From Mesostigma viride (taxonomy: Eukaryota > Streptophyta > Mesostigmatophyceae > Mesostigmatales > Mesostigmataceae), in NCBI GenBank assembly GCA_009746045.1, contig RPFO01000104.1:7244750-7308749 (forward strand): DNA of 64,000 nucleotides. The letters are read 5' to 3'. Of the stretch, positions 45,085-56,742 are shown piece by piece. A model generated the notes under the pieces. It was not told the origin of the DNA. It made no database searches and worked only from the letters and a program-made list of their open reading frames with translations. Each line of letters begins with the position of its first letter. The stretch's first letter is position 1. Made by a program: the position numbers and the translations under genes.

Positions 45085-45590
45085 GGGAATATACCAGTAG
45101 TGTAGATTAGATAGGCTTAGCCTTTGCAAGTGGCCCACGCGCATGTGCGCCCATAATGGCCCCCATGGATGATGCTTTCAGTATTTAGCCGCGCCCAGCC
45201 CACAATGGGACCTCCCATGGATGATGCATTAAGAATTTAGCCATGTGATGCCTATAGGGAGTTATATGCAGGGAGTTACTCTCTGCTGAGATGCCATGTG
45301 TACACCAGCTATAGCCTAGCCACATACCCTCCACCCCATATGTCATGCAGGCCTTCTAGGCCCTCTCGATCCTCAAGCCCCCCCTGGGTGCCTGTGCTTG
45401 TTAAGGAGGCATGAACCATCATGGCGGTGCAGGTGCACCTTGTGCACCCAGAGCAGGTGATAGATCCTCCACCTGCATGCAGGTTGTAGCCCTGATTGTA
45501 TTACAAACCCATAGATGCCCCTTTCTCAGGGCTATGTGTTACATATGCTCCCAACGGAGCTATGATTTTAATTAATGGTAACTCGAGCCT
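45085..45590 (+). mobile_element. LINE 3' tail, copy 2
   Basis: Same tail as 33150-33590, beginning tagggaatataccagtagtg and ending ttaattaatggtaactcg, directly after ORF1 copy 2. This links ORF1 and tail as parts of one element family. Confidence 0.7.
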
Positions 45591-46010
45591 GCCGTTATAT
45601 TTTCCGTGTTTTCAAGTCGTTCAGGATGATGAATTATAGTAGTATGAATGGAGATGGAAATGTGTAGCCTTGTTCATTAAAATTATATGGCTGGCTTATA
45701 CGTGAAGAGCGACTAGATGACCTAGACGTCGGTGGGGCCGGAAACAGCTAGTTGCTTGATCGATGAGCTAGGGGGCCCATGTGTTTCGATCGAGCCTAAC
45801 TGGCCGGGAGTGTCTAGTGGTGAGCACCAATGCTGCGATCGCTCTCCCACCATTTACGAGCATAAACGTACAGGCAAATGGAAAACCACTGAAAAGGTCT
45901 AGCTAGTTAGTCATTACGTTAGGCATGCCATGTTTCCAAACGTCCAAGAACTGCACACGGTGCAAAGACAAAAGTCCGGAGGACATCACTTTCAAATGTG
46001 CGGCGTGAAC
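45583..46010 (-). mobile_element. Inverted Penelope-like 3' fragment
   Basis: On -, it matches about 39630-40030 of the Penelope-like element (gcaaatggaaaaccactg, ccaaacgtccaagaactgc and others on +), with more divergence than the pseudo-LTR pair. The terminal 50 bases are missing. It sits between a + oriented and a - oriented LINE tail. Confidence 0.75.
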
Positions 46011-46015
46011 AACAT

Positions 46016-46330
46016 TAATTAATTAGGAACATAGGCTCCGTTGGGAGTATATGTAGCACATAGCCCTTGAGAAGGGGCATATGGCCTATAATACATTCTA
46101 AGCTACTTCCTGCAAGGGTGGGAAATATGTAATTATGTAAACGACACTTGCTCTAGGTGCATCATGGCACCTGCATCCCCATGATCTTCAAGCTATGCCC
46201 AGCTAAGGGGGAGCCTGTCATGCATGGGGGGAAGATCAGCATAGCTATACAAGAGCTAGAGCATGGCATCTCAGCAGAGAGCAGCTCTCTGCATGGGCAC
46301 AGCATAACTAAATAAAGCTAGGCATCATCT
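46016..46330 (-). mobile_element. LINE 3' tail, copy 3, inverted
   Basis: Reverse complement of the tail at 33310-33590: begins taattaattagg, includes ctccgttgggagtatatg, then cttcctgcaagggtggg and gatcttcaagctatgcccag. A short GGAT run lies just right at 46421-46442. Confidence 0.65.
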
Positions 46331-46544
46331 GGAGTGTGGCACATCATAGGCGCACATGTACATTAATTAATTAATTAATTAGACTCGTGCTCCCGTTGGG
46401 GAGTCACGGAGCATTAACCCCGATGGATGGATGGATGGATGGGTGCAAACAGTCCTACCGGTCTAATCTATCTACATCAGCTACACACTACATCTATCTA
46501 ACAGCATTCTAACTACAACATCTATCTAGACAGCCGCACGCTGC

Positions 46545-46820
46545 CCTAGGGCCGGGAGCTGTCTGGCGTGCCTCCCACGGGATTGCACACGCGGGCGCTT
46601 CCCCACTGGGGGGGGCTCGTTGTCCTCTATGACCTCCAGGGGCCCACTTGGCCTTGTCCATCATCTTCTTCCAAATCACGGAGAGGCCTAGGCCCCCCAT
46701 GTCCTCTACTAGCTGTTCTTTGAAGGTGCGGGCCTTGCGGCGTCTAACATCACTAGGCCCGGCCCACGTCAGGAGGTGCCGGCCAGGCTGGGCTGGTCGC
46801 AGTCCTGCGGGTATGTACAT
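46545..46820 (-). mobile_element. LINE polymerase C-terminal fragment C
   Basis: On - it reads RPAQPGRHLLTWAGPSDV, then EDMGGLGLSVIWKKMMDKAK, the extreme C-terminus seen also at 59765-60358 (QPGRHILTWPGPKDIPK). 5'-truncated LINE end. Confidence 0.6.
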
Positions 46821-46828
46821 TGAATTGT

Positions 46829-47035
46829 AACATAACTCCGTTGGGAGTATATGTAGCACATAGCCCAGGTGAGAGGGGGGCATATGGCCTATCATACATC
46901 CTAACTCTACTTCCTGCAAGGGTGGGGATGTAAAGGACCCTTGCTCTAGGTGCACTAGGGCACTGGGCACTTGCATCCCCATGATCTTCAAGCTATGCCC
47001 AGCGAAGGGGGAGCCTGTCATGGGGGGGTATGTAC
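46829..47035 (-). mobile_element. LINE 3' tail, copy 4, inverted
   Basis: Same tail as copy 3 (ctccgttgggagtatatg, cttcctgcaagggtgggg, gatcttcaagctatgcccag). It follows fragment B on the - strand. Confidence 0.65.
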
Positions 47036-47164
47036 ATGCAGCTAAATAATACTCGTGAATCAGCTGGTATAGAGCCTATAGGAGGCTTACATGTACACGT
47101 GAACAAAAAGCCCACGTATTCCAGAAAACATCATGGTGGCGCGGCCCTGCCGCGCGCGGCCGGG

Positions 47165-47462
47165 GGCACGCCAGGTGAGGACATATCGCCCAGGCTGGGC
47201 GGGCTTGGTGCCAGCTAGTCTATCGGATGTATCTACCTGATCTGTGCGGGCCAGGTGCCCGGCTAGGCCCAGGCGCCTGTGCCTAATAATGTGGGAAACA
47301 TAGGGCGAATCAGCGTACAAATCCTCATTACTAATGTGCAACCCAAAGGGGATGTTAAGGGCCTTGCGCAGCATCTGGGTGACGGCGCCGTCGAGTCGTT
47401 GCTCCAGCTCCTGCGTCAGTGTCCACGTCTCGGCGCCGTAGGTCAGGATCGTCAGAACGGGA
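47165..47462 (-). mobile_element. LINE polymerase C-terminal fragment B
   Basis: On - it reads ILTYGAETWTLTQELEQRLD, then NEDLYADSPYVSHIIRHRRL and GLAGHLARTDQVDT. This is the post-reverse-transcriptase segment (YGAETW..., RRLxxxGHxxR) found at the C-terminus of many non-LTR retrotransposons. A different subfamily from fragment A. Confidence 0.7.
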
Positions 47463-47477
47463 GGGAGTGGATGCGGT

Positions 47478-48030
47478 GTTCAAACTGAGCTGCATGGGAC
47501 CACTAGGTCGGCCAGCAACATCTGGATGTAGTTCATGGCAGGTTTACCTACTAGCTTCCTGGAAATGTCCTTGGGGCCAGGCCAGGTCAAAATATGCCGC
47601 CCTGGTTGGCCGAGCCGCTGGGGGCCGGCCAGACCAAGGGCGGTGTCGACCTGGCCGGTGCGAGCAAGATGTCCCACAAATGCTAGATCCTACGCTGCCT
47701 AATCTCGTCCGAAATACGAGGCATACCCTGATACAAAGACTCTAATGACCTATGCTTGGAAAACCCTATATTCAGGACCTGTTGGAGCATCCTGTAAACC
47801 GTGCCGTCTAGCTTAGCCGCCAGTGTGTCCGTGAGTGTCCACGCCTCGGCGCCATACGTAAGCACCGTGAGGACGAGGACCTTGAAGAGCATGCGCTTGT
47901 GGTGCTCGCCCAGGCCCTTCGATCGAGCGCCAGTAGGTGTTGAGCGAACGGAGCCTGGCCCAGGCCAGGCCGATGCGGATGTCCACATCGTCGGCGGTGT
48001 CAGGGAGCATGCTCCCCAACAGTTTGAATG
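47478..48030 (-). mobile_element. LINE polymerase C-terminal fragment A, frameshifted
   Basis: On - it reads DVDIRIGLAWARLRSLNTYW, MLFKVLVLTVLTYGAEAWTL, and SDEIRQRRI before a frame shift near 47683; a second frame continues LARTGQVDTALGLAGPQRLG to the stop at 47480. It is the longest copy of this segment in the window, reaching the RT/thumb boundary. Confidence 0.75.
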
Positions 48031-48216
48031 AACATGCATGCCAAGGGATAATTTTTTATACATGGGTGTGACAAACGCGTAAAACTGCACATGAATACTT
48101 GGGTTCGTTGGTTGAGAAATCATTTGTTTGATCTTATCAAAAGACCTTGAGAGAGTCGACCCGTGACCCAAGGTTATTAATTGCCTTTCAATGCCTTTGT
48201 TGTGCTGTGTGCACAC

Positions 48217-48935
48217 ACCTTGCTAGTACAACAGTATCGCCGCCAAACAATTTTAAATAAGGTATACAGTAATCTATCTAACTTCCTCAAAAGTTGGTCA
48301 AGCGTGGTTTCTCACAGGCATGTGGCCCTATGAGCCTGCAAGCCGGAAACCATTGACAGGAATACTGGCATGGATGCACCGTGTTGAACCGCACACACTG
48401 CTTTCCAACTGAGTCAGTGCCTCTTCGCAGCAGCCTGACATCGCATCTTCCAAGCCTGTGCAAAGGTACAGCTGGAGGGATACCGAAGATGAAAGTGGCC
48501 ACATCGCAGGAATGCATTCCGCCACGCAAGAGCCCTGGGTAATGCCAGGACTGCATACCCTGCAATTCTCCCGTGTCCGGCCTTGCACTAGCAATGCACA
48601 CCCCAAGTAGCACCCAGATATCCTTATGGCCATGCTCCTATCCACCTTGCCAGTTGTCATGGCTTCAGCCTAGGTGTCTGGTCTGAGACCTGGCCAGACG
48701 CTACTGCTGCTACATTTGATGTGTCCTGGCCAGTTGTCATCGCTGCAAACTCGGGAATAGGCCGGGCCACACGTAAAGGCTGCAGCCCAGGGGCTATACT
48801 AGGCCTGGCCAGACAGCAGAATAAGCGGGGCCATCAATTCCGTCTCTCTCTGCTGCATCCATCCCATTCGTCTCCTAGTCAGATAACGTTGTCGTAGTTG
48901 ATAGCAACCTTGCGGTGTCCATCAGATCGACCAAG
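48217..48935. other. Intergenic stretch
   Basis: Lies between the LINE cluster and the last exon of the unknown - strand gene. A duplicated phrase, ctggccagttgtcat / ccttgccagttgtcatg, occurs at about 48648 and 48728. It probably holds the 3' UTR of that gene. Nothing else is seen. Confidence 0.45.
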
Positions 48936-50204
48936 TTACTCCAGGCATGGCTGCGGCTCGGGTGCGTACACATTCCTGCGCACGGTGGTGCTCTCCAGTT
49001 TGCGGTAGATGCCCCCCCGGTGCCCCAGGCGCGAGAAGGTGACGCGGCCAAACACGTCCACGAGCTTGCCCTCAAAGCACGCCCACTCCATGATGATGTC
49101 CTCGCCTGATTGTGGGGACCAGAGAAGGGGCGCCAAGGGGGCCAAGAGGGGGGAATAGTCCGCCCAAACAGCAGTATTTCCCATCATTCCTCCGATGGAG
49201 ACACCTTGGCGCAGGCAGCCAGCATGCAGGAAGCAAAGCAGAGATGACATTGGCTAGAACAGCGTGTCCATCCTGTCAGCTGCCACGGGGATATTCCTGG
49301 TGGCGTGTCTGCGTCCACGGCCATGCCACGTGGGCAGTCATGGGTGAATGCGCTGCAAGTGTGAGACATGCTGGACCAAGGCTCGTTTTCAAGTATTTTT
49401 AAGTCAATCGGCGGCAATATGTCGATCAGTGGCAAGACACCTGCGCTGCTGGCGATGATGCGTTCCACGCTAGGCAAGGCAGCCAGCACACATCATTTGG
49501 CTGGGGGATGACCACTGATTGGCCCTTCCCAATGAACCGCCACCATCCGCCCTTACCGATAAACTGCACTGACGGCCAGCGCATGATGAGCTCGGGGTTG
49601 TCCTGCAGCGCCCACCAGCACGCCTCATACGGCACTGCGGCGCACACATGATGGGGCAAAGGCAGGGGTATGGCCAAGGCATGGTTTGGCAAGGCAGAGG
49701 TTAGGGCAAGGCACGATGGGGCAATGCAAGGTTGGGACTCGGGCAAGTTAAATGGGTCTGCAGAAGTCAGAAGCAGTGCAGAATCAGCGCATATCCTGTG
49801 GGCACGGTCAATATACCACGAGGGCCCAGGAGTTGCCGGCATCCGTGTCACCTGGTGTGAGAGCAGCAACTCTGCGCTATGGACCTAGCCTGGCACTTTA
49901 TGCAGGAGAGACCAAGGGGGAGCCAGGCGGCCATGACCTCCCCGACACATACGCGCGGAGCCCCATGGTGTGGCATGTGCGGGAAGAGGGCAATGTTGTG
50001 GGATGCCAAACATTCATGCAGGGTGGTCGAGGAGATCAGGATGGATGGAGGCGGGCAGCAGGGTAAGCATGACGCTGCCCCGCAAAAGACACATACAGGG
50101 AGAGGACTAGGGAAGAAACCAGACGGAAGAAATGGGCATGCACACAGAATTGCAGACCCTACCTGATACTCTTGTACCCCCTCCCCCCCCCCCCCCCCTC
50201 CCCC

Positions 50205-50245
<41 letters not shown>

Positions 50246-50461
50246 CCCCCCTCCCCCCCCCTCCCCCCCCCTCCCCCCCCTCCCCCCCCCCCCCCCCCCC
50301 CTCCCCCCCCCCCCCCCCCCCCCCTCCCCCCCCTCCCCCCCCCCCCCCCCCCCCCCCCCCCTCCCCCCCCCCCCCCCCCCCCCCCCCTCCCCCCCCCCCT
50401 CCCCCCCCCCCTCCCCCCCCTCCCCCCCTCCCCCCCTCCCCTCCCCCCCTCCCCCCCCCCC

Positions 50462-50497
<36 letters not shown>

Positions 50498-50590
50498 CCC
50501 CCCCCCTCGCCCCCCCCCCCCCCCCCCCCCTCGCCTCCCCCCTCGCCCCCCCCCTCCCCCCCCCCTCGCCCCCCCCCTCCGCCCCCCCCC

Positions 50591-50625
<35 letters not shown>

Positions 50626-50808
50626 GCCCCCCCCTCCCCCCCCCCTCCCCCCTCCCTCCCCCCCCCCCTCCGCCCCCCCCCCCCCCCCTCCCCCCCCCTC
50701 CCCCCCCCCTCCCCCCCTCCCCCCCCCCCCCCCCTCCCCCCCCCTCCCCCCCCCTCCCCCCCCCTCCCCCCCCCCCCCCCTCCCCCCTCCCCCCCCCCCT
50801 CCCCCCCC

Positions 50809-50848
<40 letters not shown>

Positions 50849-53800
50849 TTCCCCCCCCCTCCCCCCCCATCCCCCCCCCCCCCCCCCTCCCCCACTCCCC
50901 CCCACCCTTCCCCCACCCTCCCCCACCCTCCCCCCCACCCTCCCCCCACCCTCCCCCCCACCCCTCCCCCCCACCCCTCCCCCCTTCCACCCACCCACCC
51001 AAGCGTGCGCTACCTGTCTCCTCATTTATCTCCCAACCCTGCCAGCCCTCCAAAGCCACTTACTGGAGTCGGCGGTGCAGTTGAAGTACATGGACTGGTC
51101 AGCGTACTCGTTGGTCAAGATCTGATGCCGCGTGGGGGAGTAGCGTGCAAACGTTGCCCAGGGCAAGGAGGATGCGTGGGTATCAGGGTATGGATAAATA
51201 TGATGACGGGGAATTCAAGGTCTCCAGGAAGAAAAAAAAAATGCATCGGGGTTTAGCAGGATGCACCTTGCTAGAAAAGAAAATTAGCTGTAGTACAGGA
51301 TATAGAAGTAAAAGTTTAAGAATGGGAAATGCATGAATGGGCTGCAAGCATGTGGAGGGCATACAAAACAAAGCTACTATGCGGCCCCACATACTGCGTG
51401 GGCCACATGACTTGTGTACTTGGATGAGGGGGAGGCCCAGTAATGCCTCCGCCCAACCCAAAAGAGCAGATCACATGCCCGTGCCAGTCACCCATTCCCC
51501 GTAGCCTAAGACTCCAAATTACCATTCAGTGGACGTAGTTTGGTACTTTGGTAGCCCTCCTGCAGCCAGACTGTGCATGGGTAACCACTAACCACTGGAT
51601 CCACGAAACCTTACCCACTGGATCCACATAAACTAAGGCACAACAGGGATCTGACATCTTTCGTATTCGCTACCAGACAAACACAAAAGGATTTGCCCGC
51701 GCCCCCCCGGCTGCGAACCAAGCTGCCCCATATGTCATACGACGGTTTTCCACAAGCCATCGCGCCTACAACCTCAACCCTACCAGCCTCTCCCTCTCAT
51801 GCGTACCGAGATGCCAGAATAATTCTCCGCCTTGCCATCGACCACAAACCCTTGCTCTGGCAGACGCAGGTCCCGTACCGCCTGGCAGTGCGACAGGAAC
51901 CAGACCTGCCAGGGGGGGGGGAGAGAGGGCCAGGGAAGCCGGGGCCAGGCAGGGTGTGACAAACATGGGCGGGCAGGGGGCAGAAAGATGAGGATTCAAT
52001 TGCCAGTCAGTTGGTCAGGGATGGGACAATGTCTACACCAGCACGCAGAGTGGCCAGTCCATGCACCATGATGGCGCCCCCTCGATGGCACGTGGTGCCT
52101 TGCGATAGCAGGGATAGGGGTGGGGCGAAGCAGACATAGGATGCACACAGATGGGGGGAGTGCACGCAGATGGGGGGAGTGCACGCAGATGGGGGAACCT
52201 CTGCGCATCCCTTTGACGAGCCCGCTCAGCATGCAGCGTACATCCGACACATGTCGCAAATACCTGGCACCTGTCTGTGGCCCCCTCACTCTACTTGCCA
52301 TGTTCCCATCTTCCCCTCGCTCCCCCCGTTCCTTGCCCATTCCTGCTATAGCATCCTGCTCGCCCTCACAGTGTCCTCATGCGCCATTTGTCCGGCCCTC
52401 AGCTTCCCCGCCTCGCCCCCCATCAAGTTCTCCCGAACCCCCTCGGCATGCTCTCACCGGCACCTCATCCTCGCCCCTCTCCGTGTCCTCCTGCGCCCTT
52501 TTGCCAGGCTTCCTGCCCCACGCATCGCGTCCTGCTCCTGCCCCCCCCCCACCATGTTGTCCTACGTGAGCGCGCGCATGTCCTCCCCTCCCACGTTTCC
52601 GTACCCCTACGATACGATCCTCCTCCCCCTCCCCCCCCACCATGTTCTCCTACGTGAGCGCGCGCATGTCCTCCCCTCCCACGTTTCCGTACCCCTACGA
52701 TACGATCCTCCTCCCCCTCCCCCCCACCATGTTCTCCTACGTGAGCGCGCGCATGTCCTCCCCTCCCACCTTTCAGTACCCCTACGATACGATCCTCCTC
52801 CCCCTGCCCCGCCACCATGTTCTCCTACGTGAGCGCGCGCATGTCCTCCCCTCCCACCTTTCCGTACCCCTACGATACGATCCTCCTCCCCCTCCCCCCC
52901 CACCATGTTCTCCTGCGTGAGCGCGCGCATGTCCTCCCCTCCCACCTTTCCGTACCCCTACGATACGATCCTCCTCCCCCTCCCCCCCCACCATGTTCTC
53001 CTGCGTGAGCGCGCGCATGTCCTCCCCTCCCACCTTTCCGTACCCCTACGATACGATCCTCCTCCCCCTCCCCCCCCACCATGTTCTCCTGCGTGAGCGC
53101 GCGCGTGTCGCCGTACTCGCGCCGCAACGACGCGCCACGCAGGTACCCGCCGGGGCGCAGGTCGCGTGCCGCACGGATTGCTGGGGGGGGGGGGGGGGAA
53201 GGAGAGATAGAAAAAGGAAAGAAGGAACAAACAAACAAGGGGAGAGGACGGCAGGAAGGGTGGGGAAGAGGGCAGGGAGGGTGAGGTAGAAAAGGGAAAG
53301 GGGGAACAAACAGACAAGGGGAGAGGACGGCAGGAAGGGTGGGGAAGAGGGCAGGGAGGGTGAGGTAGAAGCGAGAGGGAGCGGAGGGCGAGAGGCCATC
53401 TGGGTGAGGCAGGATGAGCGAGGCAGGGCAGGACGAATCCGCAGAAAAGATGGGGGACAGGAGCGGGGAAGTGATGGGGAAGAGATGGGGCGGAAGAGGC
53501 AGTGTCGGGGGAGGTAATGATCCCAAGTCGAGGGCAGGGGGGTGTCAGCACTCGACGTGGTTGTGAACTGCAGCAACGACAGGTGTGACACATGAAAGCA
53601 GATACGAAGCGATGAGCATACGTGCGCTTGTGTGGGAAAAACATACACACGCCGGGCGTTGCAAACCCATCCACTTCCCACATACAATCTGCTGCTGTGC
53701 CGACATATGGGGTCCCTCCCAACCGGCGCTTGGATGCCCAAATATGTTGCTATTGACACTCCTGTCATATGGTATACTGACGCTCCTGTCATACGGTAAC

Positions 53801-54814
53801 TGACGCTCCTGCAACATGGTAACTGACGCAGGAGCATGACAGTTCCGCGTAAGGATTAACGTGGCATCGCCTGCTAGACATGCGCCACGCAGCCATACAG
53901 GGCAGAGGACGGGGCAAGTTTGCAGCGTACGTGCGTGGGAATGGCTAGCGACGCGGTGCCATGGCGCGCCGGTACTCTGGTGCAAGACACAAGCGGGTGA
54001 CGCTGGCGCCCGCCACCCACCAATGAGAGGGTATCTACGGTGCTAGCGTCCGCCACCCACCGCATATCCGGAGCGCGTCGGCGATGATTCGCGGCGGCTC
54101 TAGCTGTGTGGCGACCAGCTGGAAGGGGACCACCAGTGACTGTGCGGGAGACCAGCATCAACGATGGATGTGTATGTGTGTGTGTGTGAGCGCGCGCGCG
54201 CGTGGAACAAAACGCACGGTGGATAGGGATGAGCTGGCCAGGGCATGCGGTCATGCGCCCCAGCCCTGGGTGGTGGGCAGTCAATGGGCGCAGGGATGCG
54301 TGACAAGCCACACATGACAACAGACACGAGCGCAGCAAGAGAGAGCATGATGGAACAAGCGTGCCGGGCGGTACGGGGCTTGCTGGTAAGTTGGCCTGTG
54401 GGATGAGGGACTGCCGGAACGGGCAGAAGCACTAGATCAAGGAACACAGAACCAGCGACCCATCCTGGTGATCATCAATGCTTGAGGGGAGGGGGAAACC
54501 AAAATAAGATGTTGTCGGAGTGGGTGGGTAATGTACTATCTAGCCTAGGGGATGCACCTACTGGTTGACCACGCACCTTGTTTGCCAGCTCGGGAGGTAA
54601 GGTCCGGTTGGTGCCCTTAAAAACAGACGCCAGGTCCAGGCTGATGTGCGGCCCGATGCAGGTGACCTCGCTGTCGGGGTTGACGGCCATCAGGTAACAC
54701 TGAGCCGCCTTGACATCACCCGGGGAGTAAACGACGACTGGTTCCTGGGAGGTGCTGAGCGACGCGTCGGTGAAGTAAACAGCATGCGTGGTAATGCTGC
54801 GCGCCATGCGGTCC
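48936..54814 (-). CDS. Multi-exon gene of unknown function (5' end open)
   Basis: Seven exons on - join in phase: 54814-54577, 53976-53931 (least certain), 53180-53080, 51905-51807, 51121-51064, 49634-49557 and 49105-48936 (stop). Donors gtaagt, gtaagg, gtacgc and gtgcgt and cag acceptors fit. Recognisable stretches are HAVYFTDASLSTSQEPVVVY, MAVNPDSEVTCIGPHISLDL, RPGGYLRGASLRREYGDTRA, VWFLSHCQAVRDLRLPEQGF, NEYADQSMYFNCTADS, WWALQDNPELIMRWPSVQFI and FEGKLVDVFGRVTFSRLG. I do not recognise the family. Two stretches share a loose pattern (YF..S..., Y..., A..., NP), which could be an internal repeat. Phase agreement over six introns makes a real gene likely. Upstream exons probably exist above 54814. 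Confidence 0.7.
50175..50990. repeat. Near-pure C/T tract, about 800 bp
   Basis: Runs of 6-20 C separated by single T, a few TCG and, at the right, CA. It lies in the intron between exons 51121-51064 and 49634-49557 of the unknown gene, so the transcript carries G-runs with single A. All long proline-rich and glycine-rich frames here are artefacts. Confidence 0.97.
52551..53083. repeat. Six 87-88-bp tandem units copying a splice donor
   Basis: The motif accatgtt(c/g)tcct recurs at 52551, 52639, 52726, 52814, 52902, 52990 and 53078. On - each copy reads ...ctcacg(c/t)aggagaacatg followed by gtggggg, the last 30 or so bases of exon 53180-53080 of the unknown gene plus its donor, followed by shared intron sequence. 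Only the copy at 53078 is joined to the full exon. Confidence 0.93.
53183..53365. repeat. Poly-C acceptor tract and a 65-bp-scale duplication
   Basis: The polypyrimidine tract before exon 53180-53080 is, on -, an uninterrupted C run. Next to it, gggaacaaacagacaagggg-type sequence with ggacggcaggaagggtgggg is duplicated (about 53224-53290 and 53300-53366). Confidence 0.7.
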
Positions 54815-56383
54815 CTGTGCGGGCTATTTTTGGCCACCATGCCTAGCGAGCCAAGGAGCCCTCGTGTGCAGGGCATGGGCAGCCGGGCCCCGTGGAATCG
54901 GCTGTGTGATACGGGCAGGGCGCGAGGGGCAGCCATGCATGCGGGCGGGGAGAGGTGGCGGGTTTTCCTGGCGTCAGAGCAGGCCCGTTGGGGGATGCCG
55001 GACGATGCCTGGACAAGGGTGGCACGGTGCGGGGTAACATTGATGTGGTTTGGGATCGCATCGGGATGCAAGCGGCGTGACGAGCAAGAGGGTTAGTCCA
55101 TGGCAAACAGAAGCGCGGGGAAACATGCAGGGACAGGAAGTGCCAGGAAAGGGATGTTTTAAACAACAAGCACTGCGTGCTATACACAACTGTGCGTCTT
55201 TCCAACTCAGTGCACACCGGAGCTTGGGCTACATCCAGTGGATGAAAGCCTGCCCAGCTGAGCTCGAAACACTACGCAAAAAATTTTAGAAACTGGACTT
55301 CAGCCCGGCTGCCCAGACGAGAATATTGGCGAATTGGAACTCTCAAGGTCCTGGCAGGTGCCTATGCTGAGTTGGCAGAGAAAGGGTCCCACCGATGAAT
55401 AAGAATTCAATGCTACTGACCGGTGGAAGGGACAAGAAGAAGGCAGTTGGGCGTGAGGGCCGGGAAGGCGCGGGGAGGGACTTTCAGGTAAGTGAGGACG
55501 GTAGCGACGAGTACAAGGGGCATTCGTCTAATTTTACCTGAATGTATCCCGGATGATCAAGCGACCCGGAGCTGACAAAGAAAGCTCGCTACAAAAAAAT
55601 ACCGACTACCTGTTGAAGGACTGCATATACGCGTGTCGGGACTTGCCTTCAGCGCCGAATGCGAAGACGCCATATGCGGGGACAGCTCGATAGTCGCCAT
55701 CGCCGGGCTCAGCACAGGAGCTTTAGAAATAGCGGCCTGAGTTGGACATTTTCAGCACGTAAAAATCAAATAATGCAACGACTTCGTTATTTCCCATCTC
55801 TATATTGAATGTTGAAACTGACATTTTGAATACCACAATTATAAGACTATGAAATCCTGGTGCATAAATCGGACGTCACTGAGTAAAATACCAGGAGAAT
55901 ATTAGGATAATTTACCTTCATGATTGCCGACGAGGAAACTTCTGCGATGATCCAAAATCCTTCGGTACACGGGCAGAAATGCAGCAGACTGCCGAGAGCG
56001 AAATTCCAGTCACTCGCCCCCCGGAAGCAACGAAAAGGAATGCACGCCGTGGGGATTTCCCGGGATTTTGTCGTTGCTCCCGCCAGTCTCATATCGATCC
56101 CGTTACGGAATACTGACGCACGCGAGATCTTTCGCGGAGTGCTGGCTGCTGGCGCGTTGGCAACTTGGAATGCCTCATCTTGTTCAGTCTGATTATGGTT
56201 GCCTAAAGGTTGCGCGGTACGGTAGATTTCCGTCTTCCGATGTTCCGAATATCCAAGTAGCTTTCATGGAAGGACGGTAACTCAATTCATAACTGAATTC
56301 AAATTTTCAAACGGGCCGCGCGTTCATCATGCAGGGTAATACATAAGATACATAAGGACTGTGAGATACAAAAACCCTAGAAA
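54815..56383. other. Intergenic stretch left of the Mutator-like element
   Basis: It may contain upstream exons and the promoter of the unknown - gene; none could be placed. From 55540 to 56380 the composition becomes more AT-rich and no gene is seen. Confidence 0.4.
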
Positions 56384-56599
56384 GGGTTTTTGGAAATCGC
56401 ACCCGGTGCTGGGCGCACCCGATGACAGATGACAATGACGAGAGGCTACGGTACGCGTCGATAAATACGGGTAACGCTTGTGAAAGGAACGGTGTGGGCT
56501 GATAAATACGGGTAACGCTTGCAGACGCGGCGGCATGAGCCGGAAACATTGTGATCAGGGACGAAACGAACGGAAAGCGCAGCCTACTGGCTCATACTC
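56384..56599 (+). repeat. Left terminal inverted repeat of the Mutator-like element
   Basis: Complement of 62141-62354; inner edge ggctcatac at 56591-56599. Confidence 0.88.
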
Positions 56600-56742
56600 G
56601 TGGGTCAAGATGGCGGCCTATGGGCCATACCATGCCAAGGCGGCCGCGTAAAGTGTTTATGAACGGTGATTTTGAACGTGGCGTAAGAAAGAACCTGGCC
56701 ACCACGCCGTTGTACAAGGCGGGAAAATAATCAAAGGAACGT

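Noticed and set aside
49848-51256. Proline-rich and glycine-rich open frames up to 403 codons
   Set aside because: The C/T tract is free of stops in every frame; it lies within an intron of the - strand gene.
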